From assembly GCA_002391525.1 (NCBI GenBank), contig DGFE01000068.1, positions 1-6,262 of the forward strand: 6,262 bases of DNA. The letters are read 5' to 3'. Source of the stretch: Competibacteraceae bacterium UBA3908. Its GTDB lineage: Bacteria > Pseudomonadota > Gammaproteobacteria > Competibacterales > Competibacteraceae. The translations under genes were made by a program, and so were the position numbers. The notes under the pieces are model-generated. The model was not told the DNA's origin, did not search any database, and saw nothing but the letters and a program-made list of their open reading frames with translations. Position 1 is the stretch's first letter; each line of letters begins with the position of its first letter. Shown here piece by piece: positions 1-6,237 of this stretch.

Positions 1-474
1 TTCGAGACCGGCTTCGGCTGGGCACTGGAATTGACCACGTACCTGTTCGCCTGGCTGGTTCTGTTCGGTATTTCCTACGGCATCAAGGTCGGCGCTCATA
101 TCGGCATCGACATCGTGGTGCGCCAGCTCCCGCGCAATTCGCGCCGTACCGTCGGCCTGCTGGCGGTGCTGTGCTGCTGCGCCTACTGCATCGTGATGCT
201 GGTCGGCGCGACCGGCTATGTCTACAAGCTTTACGATCTGGGTATCGAAGCCCAGGACCTGCCGATCCCGCGCTGGATTCCTTTCATCATGCTGCCGCTT
301 GGCCTGCTGCTGGCCCTGCTCCGCCTGTTGCAGGTCGCCTGGCGCACCGTGCTGGGCCAGCAGGAGGGCCTGCGGCTGGCCGACGAGGCGCGCGAGGCTA
401 TCGAGGCGGTCGAAACGTTCGAAACGCTGCACCCCTCCGCCGCCCCGGCCACCCGCGAGGAGAAAGCGCCATGA
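1..474 (+). CDS. dctQ: TRAP transporter small permease subunit DctQ (5' partial)
   Basis: This is the small membrane subunit of a tripartite ATP-independent periplasmic (TRAP) transporter. In this family it partners the large permease DctM in the inner membrane and takes ligand from a periplasmic binding protein, using an ion gradient. The frame is open to the left edge, so the start and probably the first transmembrane helix lie outside the window; 157 residues are visible. They show a hydrophobic helix (window residues about 8-30) followed by the typical GAHIGIDIV segment, a positively charged loop (RQLPRNSRR), a third helix (about 50-72), the PIPRWIPFIMLPLG stretch and a fourth helix (about 90-110). 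This order is characteristic of DctQ. The cytosolic C-terminal tail (about 112-157) is charged and Glu/Ala-rich and probably helical. Four cysteines cluster in helix three (CCCAYC, residues 58-63), which is unusual. The stop overlaps the dctM start as ATGA, so translational coupling is likely. The substrate cannot be told because the binding protein is not in view. Confidence 0.9.
   Translation, partial: FETGFGWALELTTYLFAWLVLFGISYGIKVGAHIGIDIVVRQLPRNSRRTVGLLAVLCCCAYCIVMLVGATGYVYKLYDLGIEAQDLPIPRWIPFIMLPLGLLLALLRLLQVAWRTVLGQQEGLRLADEAREAIEAVETFETLHPSAAPATREEKAP
457..462 (+). promoter_or_regulatory. Ribosome binding site of dctM
   Basis: GAGGAG lies 8 bases before the ATG at 471, inside the last codons of dctQ. 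It fixes the dctM start at the ATGA overlap (471-474), rather than at an upstream in-frame position within dctQ, and supports coupled translation of the two permease subunits. Confidence 0.8.
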
Positions 475-1748
475 CCTCCCTGTTCCTGTTCAGCCTGCTG
501 TTTCTGTTCCTGCTGATGGGCGTGCCGATTGCGTTCTCCCTGGGCCTGGCCAGCATCCTGACCATCCTGTTCTTCACCAGCGACTCGCTGGCCTCCATGG
601 CGCTCAAGCTGTTCGACACCATGGAGCATTACACTTTGCTGGCGATCCCGTTCTTCATTCTGGCCTCGGCCTTCCTGACCACCGGCGGCGTGGCCCGCCG
701 GCTGATCCGCTTCGCCATCGCCGCCGTCGGCCATTTCCATGGCGGACTGGCCATGGCCTCGGTGCTGGCCTGCATGCTGTTCGCGGCGGTGTCGGGTTCC
801 TCCCCGGCCACGGTGGCCGCCATCGGTTCCATCGTCATCGGCGCCATGGTCAAATCCGGGTATCCCCAACACTATGCCGCCGGGATGCTCTGCAACGCCG
901 GCACCCTGGGTATCCTGATCCCGCCGTCGATCGTGATGGTGGTGTACGCCGCCGCCACCGAGCAGTCGGTCGGCCAGTTGTTCATGGCCGGAATCGTGCC
1001 GGGCATCCTGCTGGGCCTGATGCTCATGACGGCGATCTATTTCAGTTCGTACAAATTCAGGATTCCGACCCAACCGCGCGCTTCCTTCAAGGAACTGCTG
1101 GTCGCGGCCCGCGACGCCATCTGGGGACTGGGCTTGATCTTCGTGGTGATGGGCGGGATTTACGGCGGCGTGTTCACCGCCACCGAGGCCGCCGCCGTGG
1201 CCGCGGTCTACGCCTTCATCGTCGCCCTGTTCGTTCACAAGGACATGGGCTGGGGCGAAGTACCGCATGTGTTCGCCGAAGCGGGCAAGGTCACGGTGAT
1301 GCTGCTGTTCATCATCGCCAACGCCATGTTGTTCGCCCACGTGCTGACTACCGAGCGCATCCCGCAAACCATGGCGGAAACCATCGTCGGCTGGGGTCTG
1401 GCGCCCTGGCAATTCCTGATCGTGGTCAACATCATCCTGCTGATCGCCGGCAACTTCATGGAGCCGTCGTCGATCCTGCTGATCCTGGCACCGATCTTCT
1501 TCCCCATCGCCACCCAGCTCGGCATCGATCCGATTCACCTGGGCATCATCATGACGGTGAACATGGAAATCGGCATGATCACCCCGCCGGTGGGCCTGAA
1601 CCTGTTCGTGACTTCCGGCGTCACCGGCATGCCGCTGTGGGAAGTGGTGAAGGCCGCCATGCCGTGGTTGATGGTGATGCTGACCTTCCTGATCATCGTC
1701 ACCTACATTCCGCAAGTCAGTTTATTCCTGCCCCGATTGCTGTTCTGA
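471..1748 (+). CDS. dctM: TRAP transporter large permease subunit DctM
   Basis: This 425-residue protein is the large, ion-coupled permease of a TRAP transporter, and the length is normal for the family. Hydrophobic helices run through the whole protein, starting with MTSLFLFSLLFLFLLMGVP. Family landmarks appear in order: SGSSPAT (residues 108-114), GTLGILIPPS (144-153), a second-half TATEAAAVAAVYA segment with E239, GNFMEPSS (327-334), and MEIGMITPPVGLNLF (365-379). The two similar helix-hairpin regions, around 108-153 and 327-379, match the inverted-repeat elevator architecture known for DctM, where substrate and Na+ sites are formed. The start is set by the RBS at 457-462 and the overlap with dctQ. 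It is the last gene of its operon: the next gene is convergent and a hairpin follows 20 bases after the stop. No frameshift or missing motif is seen. The TRAP family assignment is firm; the transported substrate is unknown. Confidence 0.96.
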   Translation: MTSLFLFSLLFLFLLMGVPIAFSLGLASILTILFFTSDSLASMALKLFDTMEHYTLLAIPFFILASAFLTTGGVARRLIRFAIAAVGHFHGGLAMASVLACMLFAAVSGSSPATVAAIGSIVIGAMVKSGYPQHYAAGMLCNAGTLGILIPPSIVMVVYAAATEQSVGQLFMAGIVPGILLGLMLMTAIYFSSYKFRIPTQPRASFKELLVAARDAIWGLGLIFVVMGGIYGGVFTATEAAAVAAVYAFIVALFVHKDMGWGEVPHVFAEAGKVTVMLLFIIANAMLFAHVLTTERIPQTMAETIVGWGLAPWQFLIVVNIILLIAGNFMEPSSILLILAPIFFPIATQLGIDPIHLGIIMTVNMEIGMITPPVGLNLFVTSGVTGMPLWEVVKAAMPWLMVMLTFLIIVTYIPQVSLFLPRLLF

Positions 1749-1768
1749 GCCGGTATCGGCCTGAAACA

Positions 1769-1801
1769 AACGGGGACGGCCTTGGCCACCCCCGTCCCGT
1801 T
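1769..1801 (-). terminator. Hairpin terminator between convergent dctM and mepK-like genes
   Basis: Arms at 1769-1779 (AACGGGGACGG) and 1792-1801 (CCGTCCCGTT) pair over 10 bp with a single bulged G; the loop is 12 bases. Read on the minus strand, the stem is followed by GTTTGTTTC (1771 down to 1763), a T-rich tail, and it lies 18 bases after the stop of the minus-strand gene. That fits a Rho-independent terminator for the endopeptidase gene. On the plus strand the stem is followed by GC-rich DNA with no T run, so for dctM it can at most help as a barrier or pause. The tail is imperfect, hence the moderate confidence. Confidence 0.6.
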
Positions 1802-1819
1802 CGTCCGCCCGCCGCTCGC

Positions 1820-2413
1820 TCAGCTCCAGTAGCGCACCGGTCCGCTGTCGATGTGCACGAAGTTGGAACGGGGATAGTAGCCGACCCCGCCCGCGCCCAG
1901 CGAGCGGGCCGCCCGGTAAAGGTCCGACACCCGGCCGCCGGGCACCCGGACATCGAGCGCCATGGCTTGCACGTGATAGCTCTTGCGCGCTACTCTCCGA
2001 CTGCGCTCGCACAACATGCCGTTGGTGGATGGCGACCGATAGGCGCTGATCACGTTGACCGGCTGCCCCAGGCTCAGTTGCAATTGCAAGGCGTAGAGCT
2101 GGTCCAATACGTTGGTATCGAACGGCCTGACCTGGTTGTTGTGATGATCGCGCAACGCCCAACTGATTTCGCCTATCGCCTCGCGGATATAACCGTCGCG
2201 CGGGGTCCAGTACACCCGGCGGACGGTCTCGCCGGTATTGGGGTTGTAGAAAGACAGATAACGGTCGCGCAGACTGGCCGCTTTAAGCAGATCCGGCGCC
2301 AGGGCCAAGGCGCCAAGGCCGCCCATCGCCAATTTCAGGAACCCTCGCCGACTCGGTTCCGGCGGGTTCTCTTCTCGCTTGCTGCTGGGTTGAAGCGCTG
2401 CATCGGTTTGCAT
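1820..2413 (-). CDS. mepK: Tat-exported YcbK/MepK-like murein endopeptidase (DUF882, peptidase M15 family)
   Basis: This 197-residue protein matches the YcbK (DUF882) branch of M15 zinc peptidases. E. coli MepK of this family cuts peptide cross-links in peptidoglycan in the periplasm. The N-terminus carries a twin-arginine signal: SRRGFLKLA (residues 21-29), then a hydrophobic stretch to about residue 39, so folded export is expected. The catalytic domain shows ISAYRS (122-127), the first zinc motif with H147 and D154 (KSYHVQAMALDVR), and the GGVGYYPRSNFVHID block (175-189) with the second histidine H187. H147, D154 and H187 are the predicted zinc ligands. In the H-x-x-G-x-A-x-D pattern, the glycine is replaced by A150. 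The ATG at 2413 is preceded by GGGAGGG (2430-2424, 10 bases upstream). It is a monocistronic minus-strand gene, convergent with dctM and divergent from ybaK. The family assignment is strong; bond specificity (3-3 versus 4-3 cross-links) is inferred only from E. coli. Confidence 0.9.
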   Translation of the reverse strand: MQTDAALQPSSKREENPPEPSRRGFLKLAMGGLGALALAPDLLKAASLRDRYLSFYNPNTGETVRRVYWTPRDGYIREAIGEISWALRDHHNNQVRPFDTNVLDQLYALQLQLSLGQPVNVISAYRSPSTNGMLCERSRRVARKSYHVQAMALDVRVPGGRVSDLYRAARSLGAGGVGYYPRSNFVHIDSGPVRYWS

Positions 2414-2757
2414 TTCTTTGACACCCTCCCGGCAATTCGGCTTTTTTTAACTCTAAACAAATTGGCTTTCATAAAGCAAGAATCTGTTGTACCAAAATAT
2501 TTTTGCCATTGAGCAACAACAGCCCTATCCCGGTTTTTTGCTGCATTTCGTTAATGTCCCCATCACAACAAAAAATTGTCATCGATTTATGGAAATCCTG
2601 AAATGAACTCTGTAAAAAAACTTATTTACTAAAGAATGTTAGATTATTTAACCAAACTGTCATTCTATTTATTATCAATTAAGACAATAAATGATTATTA
2701 AATTTACAACAAATATCTAATTAGCAAATAAACAACAATCGCAATAAAACAACGTTC
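2414..2757 (+). other. AT-rich divergent intergenic region
   Basis: This 344-base stretch holds no credible gene. It lies between two divergent genes, so it must carry both 5' regions. From 2441 to 2757 it is about 28% GC (89 of 317 by hand count), and from 2621 about 21%, against flanking coding DNA that is roughly 60-66% GC. It contains A and T tracts (2442-2448, 2534-2539, 2613-2620), three TTATTTA/CTATTTA words at 2622, 2644 and 2665, a short AATAA-ATGA-TTATT inverted repeat (2686-2699), and repeated ACAAC words. No tRNA, riboswitch or transposon end was recognised. Confidence 0.75.
2576..2604 (+). promoter_or_regulatory. Weak candidate sigma70 promoter for ybaK-rlmKL
   Basis: TTGTCA (2576-2581) matches the -35 consensus at 5 of 6 positions. 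It is followed after 17 bases by TGAAAT (2599-2604), matching the -10 box at 4 of 6. If used, it would give a leader of about 150 bases before ybaK. The region is so AT-rich that other pairings are possible, for example TTATCA (2672-2677) with TATTAA (2696-2701) at 18 bases spacing. This is a pattern match only. Confidence 0.25.
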
Positions 2758-3246
2758 ATGAGCAAGGAAAAATTTCCGGTAACGCCCGCTACCCGACTGT
2801 TGCGGGAACACAACAGCATTTTTACCGGCCACCTCTATCCTTACGAGGAACATGGTGGCACCGCCCACAGCGCGCGCTGCCTGGGCGTGGACGAGCATTG
2901 CGTGATCAAAACCCTGATCATGGAAAACGAGCGCCGGCAACCGCTGATCGTGCTGATGCACGGCGACCGCAAGGTTTCCACCAAGGAGCTGGCGCGACTG
3001 CTGGGCGTCAAGACGATTACGCCCTGCGAGCCGGCGGTGGCCAACAAACACAGCGGTTATCTGGTGGGCGGCACCTCGCCTTTCGGCACCCGCAAGGCCA
3101 TGCCGGTGTACATGGAAGCCAGCATCCTCGAACTGCCGTTGATCTACCTCAACGGCGGCAAGCGCGGCTTTCTGGTCGGGCTGACGCCGGCCGAAGCGCA
3201 ACGGTTGTTGCAACCGGTGCTGGTCAACGTCGCCATCGGGGACTGA
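2758..3246 (+). CDS. ybaK: YbaK/EbsC-family Cys-tRNA(Pro) deacylase
   Basis: This 162-residue cytosolic protein belongs to the YbaK aminoacyl-tRNA editing family, which hydrolyses Cys-tRNA(Pro) made when prolyl-tRNA synthetase mischarges cysteine. E. coli YbaK is about 159 residues, so this is full length. Visible family features are the N-terminal TPATRLLREHNSIF segment, the VIKTLI strand whose K51 corresponds to the lysine conserved for deacylation, the HGDRKVSTKELARLLG segment (68-83), the SGYLVGGTSPFGTRKAMPVY core (99-118) and the GGKRGFLVGL strand (133-142). The EEHGGTAHSARCLGV segment suggests the branch with a GGT...SAR motif rather than the E. coli-like branch; this is from memory of the family. 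The ATG at 2758 places the conserved TPA close to the N-terminus as in E. coli, yet no Shine-Dalgarno-like sequence precedes it: the 20 bases upstream are A- and C-rich. The gene ends 4 bases before rlmKL, so co-transcription is likely. Confidence 0.95.
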   Translation: MSKEKFPVTPATRLLREHNSIFTGHLYPYEEHGGTAHSARCLGVDEHCVIKTLIMENERRQPLIVLMHGDRKVSTKELARLLGVKTITPCEPAVANKHSGYLVGGTSPFGTRKAMPVYMEASILELPLIYLNGGKRGFLVGLTPAEAQRLLQPVLVNVAIGD

Positions 3247-3250
3247 AGTC

Positions 3251-5410
3251 ATGAGCAGGGAATTCGCCTTCTTCGCCACCGCTCCGACCGGGATCGAACC
3301 GCTGCTGGCGACGGAGCTGGCGGAACTGGGGGCGGCGGAACCAAGACCCGCTCGTGGCGGCGTCCGTTTTCAGGGTCCCCTGGAACTGGCCTACCGCGCC
3401 TGTCTGTGGTCCCGCACCGCCAGCCGCGTGCTGCTGCCGCTCGGCGAATTTCCCGTTGCCGAAGCGGAAGCGCTGTATGCCGGCATCCGCGATTTCCCCT
3501 GGGAGGAGCATTTGGCCCCGGACGGCACGCTCGCCGTGGAATTCAGCGGCGCGTGCCCTGGCATCGACCATGGTCATTACGGCAGCCAGCGGGTCAAGGA
3601 CGCCATCGTCGACCGCTTCCGCGCCCGGTGTGGTCGGCGGCCGAGCGTGGACCGGCAGCGGCCGGATTTGCGAATTCACGTGCTGCTGCGCGACGGCCAA
3701 GCCGTCGCAAGCCTCGATCTGTCCGGCGACAGCCTGCACCGGCGCGGTTACCGGGAAGCCACCGTGGCGGCGCCGCTCAAGGAGACCCTGGCCGCCGCCC
3801 TGTTGCTGAAAGCCGGCTGGCCGGCCATCGCCGCCGCTGGCGGTCCCCTCCTTGATCCGTTGTGCGGTTCCGGCACCCTGGCCATCGAAGCGGCCTGGAT
3901 CGCGAGCGACCAGGCCCCCGGCCTGCTGCACGCGCATTGGGGGTTCAGCGGCTGGCTGGGCCACATCCCGGCATTGTGGAGCCGCTTGCTGGCCGAGGCG
4001 GTGGAGCGGCGCGAGACCGGCCACGCGCGCATCCCGCCGATCCTGGCCAGCGACCGCGATCCCAAGGCGGTACGCGCGGCGCTCGTCAACGCGGGCCGCG
4101 CCGGGGTGGCGGATCGAATCCGAATCGAATGTCGTGAACTGGCCGCCGTTGGACCGCCACCCGGCTCGCCGGGACTGCTGATCGCCAATCCCCCCTACGG
4201 CGAGCGGCTGGGTGGCCAGGATGAATGGGGGACCCTTTACGCGCAACTCGGCGACCTGTTGAAAACCCGGTTCGCCGGTTGGCGGGCAGCGGTGTTCACC
4301 GGCAATCTCGAACTCGGCAAGCGCATGGGACTGCGCGCCGAACACAGCCATGTTTTCCACAACGGGCCGCTGGAATGCCGCTTGCTGCGATTTCGGGTCG
4401 AGCCGGCGTTCTTCGTAGACCGGGACGCAGCCGACCGGCGCGCCCGCGCCTTCGCTTTGGAAAGGGCGGCTGAAGCCGGCGCCGAGGGGTTCATCAACCG
4501 CTTGCGCAAGAATCTGCGCCATCTGGGTCGCTGGGCGGAACGAGAAGGCGTGAGTTGCTACCGCCTGTACGACGCCGATCTGCCGGAATACGCGGTGGCG
4601 GTGGATCGCTACGAGCAGTGGTTGCACGTGCAGGAGTACGCCCCGCCGTCGAGCGTGGAGCCCGCTCGCGCCCGCGAGCGGCTCGATCACGTGCTCGCGG
4701 TGCTGCCGGCGGTGCTGGAATTACCGCCGGACCATCTGTTTCTCAAGGTCCGCCAGCGACAGCGAGGCGCCAATCAGTACCGGAAACAGGCCGACCAGGG
4801 CCGTTTCCACGAGATCCATGAGGGACCCGCGCGGTTACTGGTCAATTTCACCGATTATCTCGACACCGGCCTGTTTCTCGATCATCGGGTCACTCGACGG
4901 CTGTTGGGCGAGATGGCGGCGGGACGGCGGTTCCTGAATCTGTTCGGCTACACCGGCACCGCCACCGTTTACGCCGCGCTGGGCGGCGCAACCGGCACCA
5001 CCACCGTGGATCTGTCGGCCACCTATCTGGACTGGGCCCGGCGCAACCTGGAGCTGAACGGGATTCGTGGCCCGCGGCACGAACTGATCCAGGCCGACTG
5101 CCGGCAATGGCTGAACCGGACGCGGGACCACTACGACCTGATCTTTCTGGATCCGCCGACCTTTTCCAACTCCAAACGGCTGGAGGACACCTTCGACATC
5201 CAGCGGGACCATGTCGAACTGCTGCGTCGGACGCTGCGGCTCCTGGCGCCGGGCGGGGTGCTGATCTTCTCCACCAACCGCCGCAAATTCCGGCTGGACC
5301 GGGACGCCCTGGCCGATTTACGGATCGAGGACTGGAGCCGGCGCACCCTGCCGCCCGATTTCGCCCGCAATCCCGGAATCCACCAGTGCTGGCGAATCAC
5401 CCAAGTCTGA
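3251..5410 (+). CDS. rlmL: Bifunctional 23S rRNA methyltransferase RlmKL (m2G2445 / m7G2069)
   Basis: This 719-residue fusion resembles E. coli RlmKL (YcbY, about 702 residues). The N-terminal half is RlmL, which makes m2G2445 of 23S rRNA, and the C-terminal half is RlmK, which makes m7G2069 (E. coli numbering); both use S-adenosylmethionine. The domains in order are a ferredoxin-like and THUMP RNA-binding region (about 1-160, with LAVEFSG at 94-100 and SLDLSGDSLHRRGYR at 154-168); the RlmL Rossmann methyltransferase with the SAM motif LLDPLCGSGTLAIEAA (from 200) and the catalytic NPPYGERL (313-320); a linker from about 390; and the RlmK methyltransferase with FLNLFGYTGTATVYAA (561-576) and LDPPTFSNSKR (633-643). 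All key motifs are intact in both halves. The ATG at 3251 has GGGGA 8 bases upstream, overlapping the end of ybaK, and only 4 bases separate the genes. It is convergent with the adenosyltransferase gene. The assignment is very secure. Confidence 0.97.
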   Translation: MSREFAFFATAPTGIEPLLATELAELGAAEPRPARGGVRFQGPLELAYRACLWSRTASRVLLPLGEFPVAEAEALYAGIRDFPWEEHLAPDGTLAVEFSGACPGIDHGHYGSQRVKDAIVDRFRARCGRRPSVDRQRPDLRIHVLLRDGQAVASLDLSGDSLHRRGYREATVAAPLKETLAAALLLKAGWPAIAAAGGPLLDPLCGSGTLAIEAAWIASDQAPGLLHAHWGFSGWLGHIPALWSRLLAEAVERRETGHARIPPILASDRDPKAVRAALVNAGRAGVADRIRIECRELAAVGPPPGSPGLLIANPPYGERLGGQDEWGTLYAQLGDLLKTRFAGWRAAVFTGNLELGKRMGLRAEHSHVFHNGPLECRLLRFRVEPAFFVDRDAADRRARAFALERAAEAGAEGFINRLRKNLRHLGRWAEREGVSCYRLYDADLPEYAVAVDRYEQWLHVQEYAPPSSVEPARARERLDHVLAVLPAVLELPPDHLFLKVRQRQRGANQYRKQADQGRFHEIHEGPARLLVNFTDYLDTGLFLDHRVTRRLLGEMAAGRRFLNLFGYTGTATVYAALGGATGTTTVDLSATYLDWARRNLELNGIRGPRHELIQADCRQWLNRTRDHYDLIFLDPPTFSNSKRLEDTFDIQRDHVELLRRTLRLLAPGGVLIFSTNRRKFRLDRDALADLRIEDWSRRTLPPDFARNPGIHQCWRITQV

Positions 5411-5511
5411 TCGCTTTTCCTCAAATCGCGATGCCGGCCTTGCCGGTCGCCGATTCGGGGACGGGCCGGACGGGCCGCGCGCAGCCTTCGCGATCAACGC
5501 CGCTCCGCGCT
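5411..5511 (+). other. Convergent intergenic gap with small hairpin, no clear terminator
   Basis: The 101 bases between the stops of rlmKL and the adenosyltransferase gene contain a 5-bp stem CCGGC/GCCGG with a 3-base loop (5434-5446). Neither strand has a T run after the stem, so it is not a convincing Rho-independent terminator. Termination here may be Rho-dependent. Confidence 0.4.
5459..5476 (+). repeat. Tandem 9-bp direct repeat
   Basis: GGACGGGCC occurs twice back to back (5459-5467 and 5468-5476) in the gap between the convergent genes. It is a two-copy microrepeat, with no known function and possibly from replication slippage. Confidence 0.7.
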
Positions 5512-6063
5512 TCAGGAACGGCCCGGATTGCGCCACAGCACCTCGACGCCGCCCTCGTCGCGGGCCAGAATGCGACAGAGGACGAACAGCAAATCGGACA
5601 GGCGGTTCAGATAGATTTGGGCGTGTTCGCCCACCTCCTCCTCTCGCGCCAGCGCCACCAGCCGGCGCTCGGCCCGCCGACAGATCGCCCGCGCCATGTG
5701 GCAATCTGCCGCCGCCCGGCCGCCGCCCGGCAAGATGAATTCCTTCAGCGGCGGCAACTGCGCATTAAAATCATTCAACGCCGCCTCCAGTCGCGTCACA
5801 TCCTCGGCCCTGACCGCCTGATAGCCGGGGATGCTCAGTTCCCCCCCCAGGTCGAACAACTTGTGCTGCACGTCCTGCAAGCACTCACGCATGGCATCGC
5901 GCAGATCGTGGACCAGCACTCGACCAACGGCGCAGTTCAATTCATCCACCGCGCCGATCACCTCGATTCGCGGGCAATCCTTGGTGACCCGTTCGCCGTT
6001 GCCCAAACCCGTCGTGCCGTCGTCCCCGGTCCGGGTGTAGATTTTGGAAAGTCGATTGCCCAT
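5512..6063 (-). CDS. pduO: PduO-type ATP:cob(I)alamin adenosyltransferase
   Basis: This 183-residue cytosolic enzyme transfers the adenosyl group of ATP to cob(I)alamin (or a cobinamide precursor), giving adenosylcobalamin and triphosphate. It serves corrinoid salvage or late B12 synthesis. The N-terminal ATP-binding signature YTRTGDDGTTGL (residues 9-20) is intact. It is followed by EVIGAVDELN (34-43), the helix segment QHKLFDLGGELS (66-77), FILPGGG (109-115), the CRRAERRL helix (128-135) with the Arg/Glu residues conserved in the active site, and the C-terminal NRLSDLLFVLCR (153-164). Length and motif order fit the PduO family (homologue of human MMAB), not the BtuR/CobA type. The ATG at 6063 has GAGGGG 8 bases upstream. 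It stands alone in the window, with no other B12 or propanediol gene beside it, so it is more likely a stand-alone corrinoid adenosyltransferase than part of a pdu operon. The symbol indicates the family type only. Confidence 0.95.
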   Translation of the reverse strand: MGNRLSKIYTRTGDDGTTGLGNGERVTKDCPRIEVIGAVDELNCAVGRVLVHDLRDAMRECLQDVQHKLFDLGGELSIPGYQAVRAEDVTRLEAALNDFNAQLPPLKEFILPGGGRAAADCHMARAICRRAERRLVALAREEEVGEHAQIYLNRLSDLLFVLCRILARDEGGVEVLWRNPGRS

Positions 6064-6071
6064 CGTCGCAT

Positions 6072-6077
6072 CCCCTC
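6072..6077 (-). promoter_or_regulatory. Ribosome binding site of the adenosyltransferase gene
   Basis: On the minus strand GAGGGG (6077-6072) lies 8 bases before the ATG at 6063. Another ATG just upstream (6071-6069) is out of frame and too close to the GAGGGG to be served by it, so 6063 is the better start. Confidence 0.75.
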
Positions 6078-6096
6078 GTCATCGGTTGTCGGAACG

Positions 6097-6102
6097 ATTG
6101 TA
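6097..6102 (-). promoter_or_regulatory. Candidate -10 box for the adenosyltransferase gene
   Basis: TACAAT on the minus strand (6102-6097) matches TATAAT at 5 of 6 positions. It would start transcription near 6090, giving a leader of about 27 bases that includes the RBS. No good -35 box is visible 16-18 bases upstream, where the DNA is G-rich, so use would need an activator or an atypical promoter. Confidence 0.35.
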
Positions 6103-6205
6103 CTCTCTCCCCCCGGACGCAGGCAGCATGTTCCCAGTGCCGACACCCTCCTCTTCGCCACTCCTGCGTTTCACATACCTGCCGTTAAATTTCTGTCTTT
6201 AAAAA

Positions 6206-6237
6206 TTAAATTAAATAAAATCAATTATTTAATTTAA
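6206..6237. repeat. Perfect 13-bp all-A/T inverted repeat
   Basis: TTAAATTAAATAA (6206-6218) and TTATTTAATTTAA (6225-6237) are exact reverse complements separated by AATCAA. The stem has no G or C, so it is a poor terminator and more like a symmetric protein-binding site or a chance result of AT-rich sequence. It sits about 143 bases upstream of the adenosyltransferase start, within about 80 bases of roughly 21% GC DNA that runs to the window edge. Confidence 0.6.

Noticed and set aside
231..1715. A 494-codon open frame on the minus strand across dctQ and dctM
   Set aside because: It is antisense to two clear TRAP genes. Its translation is rich in His, Gln, Asp and Arg with no recognisable domain, which is typical of shadow frames in GC-rich genes.
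2418..2450. Perfect TTGACA at 2418-2423 as a plus-strand -35 box
   Set aside because: At 17 bases spacing the -10 position is CTTTTT, which fits poorly, and the site overlaps the 5' end and RBS of the minus-strand endopeptidase gene.
2475..2500. Possible sigma54 promoter (TGGTAC ... TTGCTT) on the minus strand upstream of the endopeptidase gene
   Set aside because: The distance between the GG and GC elements is 14 bases rather than the required 10.
218..2512. A 764-codon plus-strand open frame spanning dctQ, dctM and the endopeptidase gene
   Set aside because: It overlaps three well-supported genes in another frame or strand, and its product is low-complexity His/Arg/Pro-rich.
3224..4690. 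A 488-codon open frame on the minus strand across rlmKL
   Set aside because: It lies antisense to the intact THUMP and RlmL domains, and its product has no recognisable motif, so it is a codon-bias shadow.
5434..5446. CCGGC/GCCGG stem as a terminator after rlmKL
   Set aside because: The stem is only 5 bp with a 3-base loop, and no T run follows on either strand.
5107..6237. A 376-codon plus-strand frame over the end of rlmKL and the adenosyltransferase
   Set aside because: It is out of frame with rlmKL and antisense to a textbook PduO-type gene, and shows no domain of its own.
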